Origin: Marinobacterium litorale DSM 23545
GTDB taxonomy: Bacteria > Pseudomonadota > Gammaproteobacteria > Pseudomonadales > Balneatricaceae
Reading direction: 5' to 3'
Length of the DNA stretch: 64,000 nt
Assembly: GCF_000428985.1 (NCBI RefSeq)
Contig: NZ_AUAZ01000014.1
Coordinates: 49,947 to 113,946, forward strand
Shown: one piece after another, positions 60,887 to 64,000 of the stretch
Layout: every line of letters begins with the position of its first letter
Numbering within the stretch: the first letter of the stretch is position 1
Notes under the pieces: model-generated
Database searches by the model: none
Seen by the model: the letters and a program-made list of their open reading frames with translations, nothing else
What the model was told of the DNA's origin: nothing
Program-made: the position numbers and the translations under genes

Positions 60887-61819
60887 ATGCTGAACAACAA
60901 TCTGCTGCGAAAACTGGATGTTCAGGATATCGCTATCTTTCTCTCGTTGTTCCAAACTCACAACGCCCGTAAAACGGCGGATGAATTGAGCGTCAGTCCG
61001 CCCACCGTGAGCTACTCGCTTAAGCGTTTGCGTGAGAGCCTGGGGGATGAGTTGTTTGTGCGTGAGAGCAGCGGACTGCTGCCTACGGCACGAGCGCTGC
61101 ATATCGAGCCCTATCTGCGCAATGCGCTGGAAGCGATAAACCGTTCAGCGGAGGGTGTGGCAGAGCTGGATGACCGCGAACTGCCGCTGGAGTTATGCGT
61201 ACCCGAGGCGTTCGAACTGTTGCTACTGCCCCGGTTGATGAAGGCCGCTCTGGACTGCTCACCGCGCCGTATCCTGCATATGCAGAAGCTGCGTGAGAAG
61301 CTGCCCACCGAGGAACTGATGGCGGGCAAGGTGGATCTGCTCTGTGTGCCGGGCCCCGGCGCATACTTCCAGTTGCACCCGGATCTGGAACGTCGTCCTC
61401 TGTTTGAGGACCGTTTCGTCTGTATGGCGCGGGGCAACCGGCCACGGCAGGTATCCCTGGATGAGTACTGCGATGCCCTGCATCTGTACCCGTCACCCTG
61501 GCAGTCACCACGCAATATGGTCGACCTCTGGCTCGAGCAGCTTGGTCGCACGCGCACAGTCGTGGCCTGGGCCAGTAACTATCAGGCGTGCCTGAATATG
61601 CTCGAAGAGTTGCCCTGCATGATGATGCTGCCGGAAAGCCTGCTTGAAACGCTGCGTATTCCCCCGGGCGTGCAGGTAAACCAGCCGCCGTTGGGTTGTC
61701 CCAATTTTACTTTTGATATGGTCTGGGCGCCCTCCAATGACAGCCCCCGTCGTCGCTGGTTGCGCGAACAGCTGACGCGGATCTGTGAGTCAGACCCGCG
61801 CCTGGGCCATAGCCACTGA
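60887..61819 (+). CDS. LysR-family regulator
   Basis: 310 residues. HTH LDVQDIAIFLSLFQTHNARKTADELSVSPPTVSYSLKRLRESLGDELFVRES and a normal effector domain. Convergent with the azoreductase gene, 4 bases apart, and downstream of dacB; its regulon is not evident. Confidence 0.9.
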   Translation: MLNNNLLRKLDVQDIAIFLSLFQTHNARKTADELSVSPPTVSYSLKRLRESLGDELFVRESSGLLPTARALHIEPYLRNALEAINRSAEGVAELDDRELPLELCVPEAFELLLLPRLMKAALDCSPRRILHMQKLREKLPTEELMAGKVDLLCVPGPGAYFQLHPDLERRPLFEDRFVCMARGNRPRQVSLDEYCDALHLYPSPWQSPRNMVDLWLEQLGRTRTVVAWASNYQACLNMLEELPCMMMLPESLLETLRIPPGVQVNQPPLGCPNFTFDMVWAPSNDSPRRRWLREQLTRICESDPRLGHSH

Positions 61820-61823
61820 GTCT

Positions 61824-62420
61824 TCAGGCCATGGCCGCCAGCCCTTCCCAGGCGTTGGCCAGCCCGGTGACATTGCTTTCCGGCGACAGATCCAGGCCCT
61901 GGGCAATATGTCGGTGAACCTGAGTGATTCCCAGCAGGCCCAGCAGCTGCTCCACGGCGGGTAGCTGATGCTCGTCCTGTTCCTCCACAACTCCGCCCCG
62001 GGTGGAGATCAAGAACACATCTTTATCGCGTAGCAGACCACGTGGGCCTTGGGCTGTGAACTCGAAGCTGATACCGGCGCGGGCCAACAGATCGAAGTAA
62101 GCCTTCAGCTGCGAGGGGATCCCGGCGTTATAGAGCGGTAACGCGATGACCACTGTATCGGCGTTATCGAACTCGGTGATCAAGTCGCCGGAGAGGCGCC
62201 GGTAGGCCAGTTGTTCGGCACTCAGTTGATCGGCATCGAGCCGCAGGGCATCCCACTGCTTCGGGCCCAGGTGGGGTAGCGGGTTGGTAACCAGATCCCG
62301 GGTGATGACTCGGGTATCTGGCCGGTTAGCCAGGCGACGTTCGATAAAACGCTCACTGAGCAGGGACGATCGGCTTTGCTCGCCGTTGACGCTGGTTTTG
62401 AGATAGAGCAGTTCAGACAT
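61824..62420 (-). CDS. azoR: FMN-dependent NADH-azoreductase
   Basis: 198 residues, flavodoxin-like. LYLKTSVNGEQSRSSLLSERFIERRL at the N-terminus binds the FMN phosphate, then the VVIALPLYNAGIPSQLKAYFDLLARAGISFEFTAQGPRGLL active-site block. Two-electron reductase of quinones and azo compounds. Divergent from the EamA transporter. Confidence 0.92.
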   Translation of the reverse strand: MSELLYLKTSVNGEQSRSSLLSERFIERRLANRPDTRVITRDLVTNPLPHLGPKQWDALRLDADQLSAEQLAYRRLSGDLITEFDNADTVVIALPLYNAGIPSQLKAYFDLLARAGISFEFTAQGPRGLLRDKDVFLISTRGGVVEEQDEHQLPAVEQLLGLLGITQVHRHIAQGLDLSPESNVTGLANAWEGLAAMA

Positions 62421-62579
62421 GGTGTGTCTCCCAAGTTTGAGTACAAATGCATCTTCAGATTACCCAGTGCCTGCCGGGCCATAATCGGAAAATCCGAACG
62501 TGACTTTTAATCTTTAAACCTGATCGGCTCTGACAAACCGCATGCTTTCCATCAATCAATCGAAACAGGGGAGAGCGTG

Positions 62580-63509
62580 ATGGAACGGGTAATGAACACC
62601 TCGCTGGGGGCACACCTGATGATGCTGTGTTGGGCTTTGTTGGTCGGAGGATCGTTTCCGCTGGCGGCAACGCTGGATCAGAGCCTGTCTCCGGTATGGC
62701 TCACGGCCGTGCGGTTTTTTATCGCAGCGGGGCTGATGCTGCCATGGGTTACGCGTGGTGAGGGCTGGCTACCCCGTACGCGAAAAGCCTGGTTCAGCTA
62801 CACGTTGCTGGGTAGTTTTCTGGCCGCATTTTTTGGCTCCCAGTTCTGGGCACTCAACCTGACTTCAGCGCTGTCTGTGGCGGCACTGTTTGTAACACTG
62901 CCATCACTGGCCTGGATGATGGCCACGCTTGTCCGTATTGAACGCTCAGGTGTAGGCCGTTTATTGGTTCTTATAGTGGGCGCGGCCGGTGCGCTGGGGC
63001 TGACGCTCCAGAGTCGGGTGACGGACGGCACCGAGTGGGCGGGCTTTGGCGCCGGGGAGTGGCTGTTTCTGGCAGGGTGTGCCTGTTCTGCGGCCTATTC
63101 GGTCTCTTCGCGAGTGTTCGTGCTGCGTGAGTGGCTGCCGGAGAACCCCCTGTTGGCCACGTTCTGGAGCCTGTTGATCGGCGCAGCACTGTTACTGCTA
63201 TTAACGCCGTTTCAGGCTCAGACCGGTGTACAGTTCTGGCAGTTGCTTGGTGTTGATGATCTCTTGGTGCTCGCACTGCTGGCGCTGTTTGGCAGTTTTA
63301 TGACCTTCTGGATACTGCAGAGCGCCATGCAGGTATTGATGCCGAGCAGTGTGGCGGCCTACTGCTACCTGACGCCTCTGGTTTCCCTGGCGCTGGTCCT
63401 GCATGAGGGGAGCGTTCAGCCCGGCCTGTTAACCTGGGCCAGCCTGGGGTTACTGCTGTTCACTGTGGGTTGCCTGATTGGCTCTGAGCGCGGCAGCCCG
63501 GCGGGTTGA
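62580..63509 (+). CDS. EamA-family (DMT) transporter
   Basis: 309 residues with ten predicted membrane helices in two EamA repeats (LMMLCWALLVGGSFPLAATLD ... and SAAYSVSSRVFVLREWL ...). Probable exporter of a metabolite or drug. ATG 62580 is preferred for its GGGGAG; the GTG 62577 adds one residue. Confidence 0.88.
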   Translation: MERVMNTSLGAHLMMLCWALLVGGSFPLAATLDQSLSPVWLTAVRFFIAAGLMLPWVTRGEGWLPRTRKAWFSYTLLGSFLAAFFGSQFWALNLTSALSVAALFVTLPSLAWMMATLVRIERSGVGRLLVLIVGAAGALGLTLQSRVTDGTEWAGFGAGEWLFLAGCACSAAYSVSSRVFVLREWLPENPLLATFWSLLIGAALLLLLTPFQAQTGVQFWQLLGVDDLLVLALLALFGSFMTFWILQSAMQVLMPSSVAAYCYLTPLVSLALVLHEGSVQPGLLTWASLGLLLFTVGCLIGSERGSPAG

Positions 63510-63741
63510 ACCGGTACCTGTCGCGGCTGGCCAGAAGATGCATTCATTTTATTGAAGGAATGTCGTCAGATTACTGTCTTTAAACCTCAACCGAAGTGAC
63601 ATTTTAAGTGACCGGGCCGGTCATATAACTTGTATAGACTTCTTCCAAATTCACTAGGGAAATGGGATGGACTCCCCCTCCTATGGCATTTATGTGCCAG
63701 ATTGGTAGTTGACTCAACCAATCGTAAAGAAGGAGCCCATC
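63510..63741 (+). mobile_element. Left non-coding part of an IS110-family element
   Basis: About 230 bases between the EamA stop and the transposase. It contains a perfect palindrome GACCGG-G-CCGGTC (63610-63622) and two hairpins, TGGCA-TTTATG-TGCCA (63684-63699) and ATTG...GTTGA-C-TCAAC-CAAT (about 63701-63723). The outer boundary cannot be fixed without another copy. The region is a candidate for a sub-terminal repeat and/or a bridge RNA. Confidence 0.5.
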
Positions 63742-64000
63742 ATGGAAATTATGCGTATTGGTCTCGACTTGGCCAAGAATGTTTTCGAAGTCTATGGGGT
63801 TGATGAGCAGGAGCGACCGGCTCTGCGTAAGACGCTCAAGCGCAGCCAGGTAATGAAGTTCTTCGCCCAGCTTAATCTTTGCATTGTTGGTATTGAAAGC
63901 TGCGGTAGTGCCCATCACTGGGCCCGAAAGCTCCGCAGCTTTGGCCATGAAGTCCGGATGATGGCCCCTCAGTTCGTGGCGCCATACCGAAAGAGCGATA
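63742..64000 (+). CDS. IS110-family transposase (3' end outside window)
   Basis: First 86 residues of the RuvC-like DEDD transposase: IMRIGLDLAKNVFEVYGVDEQ with the first catalytic Asp, IVGIESCGSAHHWARKLRSFGHEVRMMAPQFVAPYRKS with the second catalytic Glu. RBS AAGAAGGAG. Intact as far as it can be seen. Confidence 0.93.
   Translation, partial: MEIMRIGLDLAKNVFEVYGVDEQERPALRKTLKRSQVMKFFAQLNLCIVGIESCGSAHHWARKLRSFGHEVRMMAPQFVAPYRKSD

Noticed and set aside
63604..63948. Minus-strand 114-residue ORF over the transposase start
   Set aside because: It is antisense to a well-supported IS110 transposase start and has no family signature.
1..64000. CRISPR arrays, rRNA and tRNA genes
   Set aside because: No regularly spaced repeats and no tRNA or rRNA-like stretches were recognised on either strand.

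Overview
The window is chromosomal DNA of a Gram-negative gammaproteobacterium, probably a marine Oceanospirillales relative (inference from gene content: HrpA, SelO, an outer-membrane porin, several TRAP carriers, and protocatechuate 4,5-cleavage genes). No rRNA, tRNA or CRISPR array was seen. Most of the window is gene-dense and fairly GC-rich; about 46.4-51.1 kb is visibly more AT-rich and looks acquired.

Layout. 0-10.6 kb: housekeeping genes (partial class II amidotransferase, acyl-CoA ligase, hrpA, a highly expressed porin, an EF-hand-like protein, selO, an encapsulated-ferritin-family protein). 10.7-21.7 kb: quinate/shikimate catabolism: type II dehydroquinate dehydratase, TRAP transporter 1, an NAD-type shikimate/quinate dehydrogenase, two GntR regulators, an AEC carrier, a fused 3-dehydroshikimate dehydratase (quiC), and a curious two-gene split copy of quiC whose catalytic residues are largely lost. 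21.7-33.1 kb: a second upper pathway: a split tctC / tctBA carrier, two IclR regulators, two ketosteroid-dehydrogenase-like flavoproteins, an AroE-like dehydrogenase, a NIPSNAP protein and a dehydratase-like TIM barrel. Four copies of a GAAC-N3-GTTC palindrome lie in front of these genes and suggest one IclR regulon. 33.2-45.8 kb: AraC regulator, TRAP transporter 2, an aldo/keto reductase and the complete protocatechuate 4,5-cleavage pathway (ligC on the minus strand; ligJ-ligK-ligU-ligI-ligA-ligB as a plus-strand operon), with a LysR regulator that carries two HTH domains.

Read together: quinate or shikimate enters by TRAP 1 or the AEC carrier, is oxidised by the AroE-like enzyme, passes through AroQ and QuiC to protocatechuate, and is cleaved by LigAB, LigC, LigI, LigU, LigJ and LigK to pyruvate and oxaloacetate. 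The TctABC/flavoprotein cluster probably feeds the same lower pathway by stepwise aromatisation of an oxidised alicyclic acid (inference).

45.8-51.2 kb: an rRNA/tRNA methyltransferase, then the remnant of a chromosomal integron: a truncated, frameshifted integrase fragment pointing away from a short run of AT-rich cassettes separated by attC-like sites, then small membrane proteins, a P-loop kinase and an AraC/GyrI regulator. 51.2-63.5 kb: tautomerase/cupin pair with LysR, an operon of a glutamine-synthetase-like ligase, a phytanoyl-CoA-type dioxygenase and a class I amidotransferase under an AraC regulator, then miscellaneous genes (DUF4336, GNAT, DinB, PBP4/DacB, LysR, azoreductase, EamA). 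The window ends inside an IS110-family transposase.
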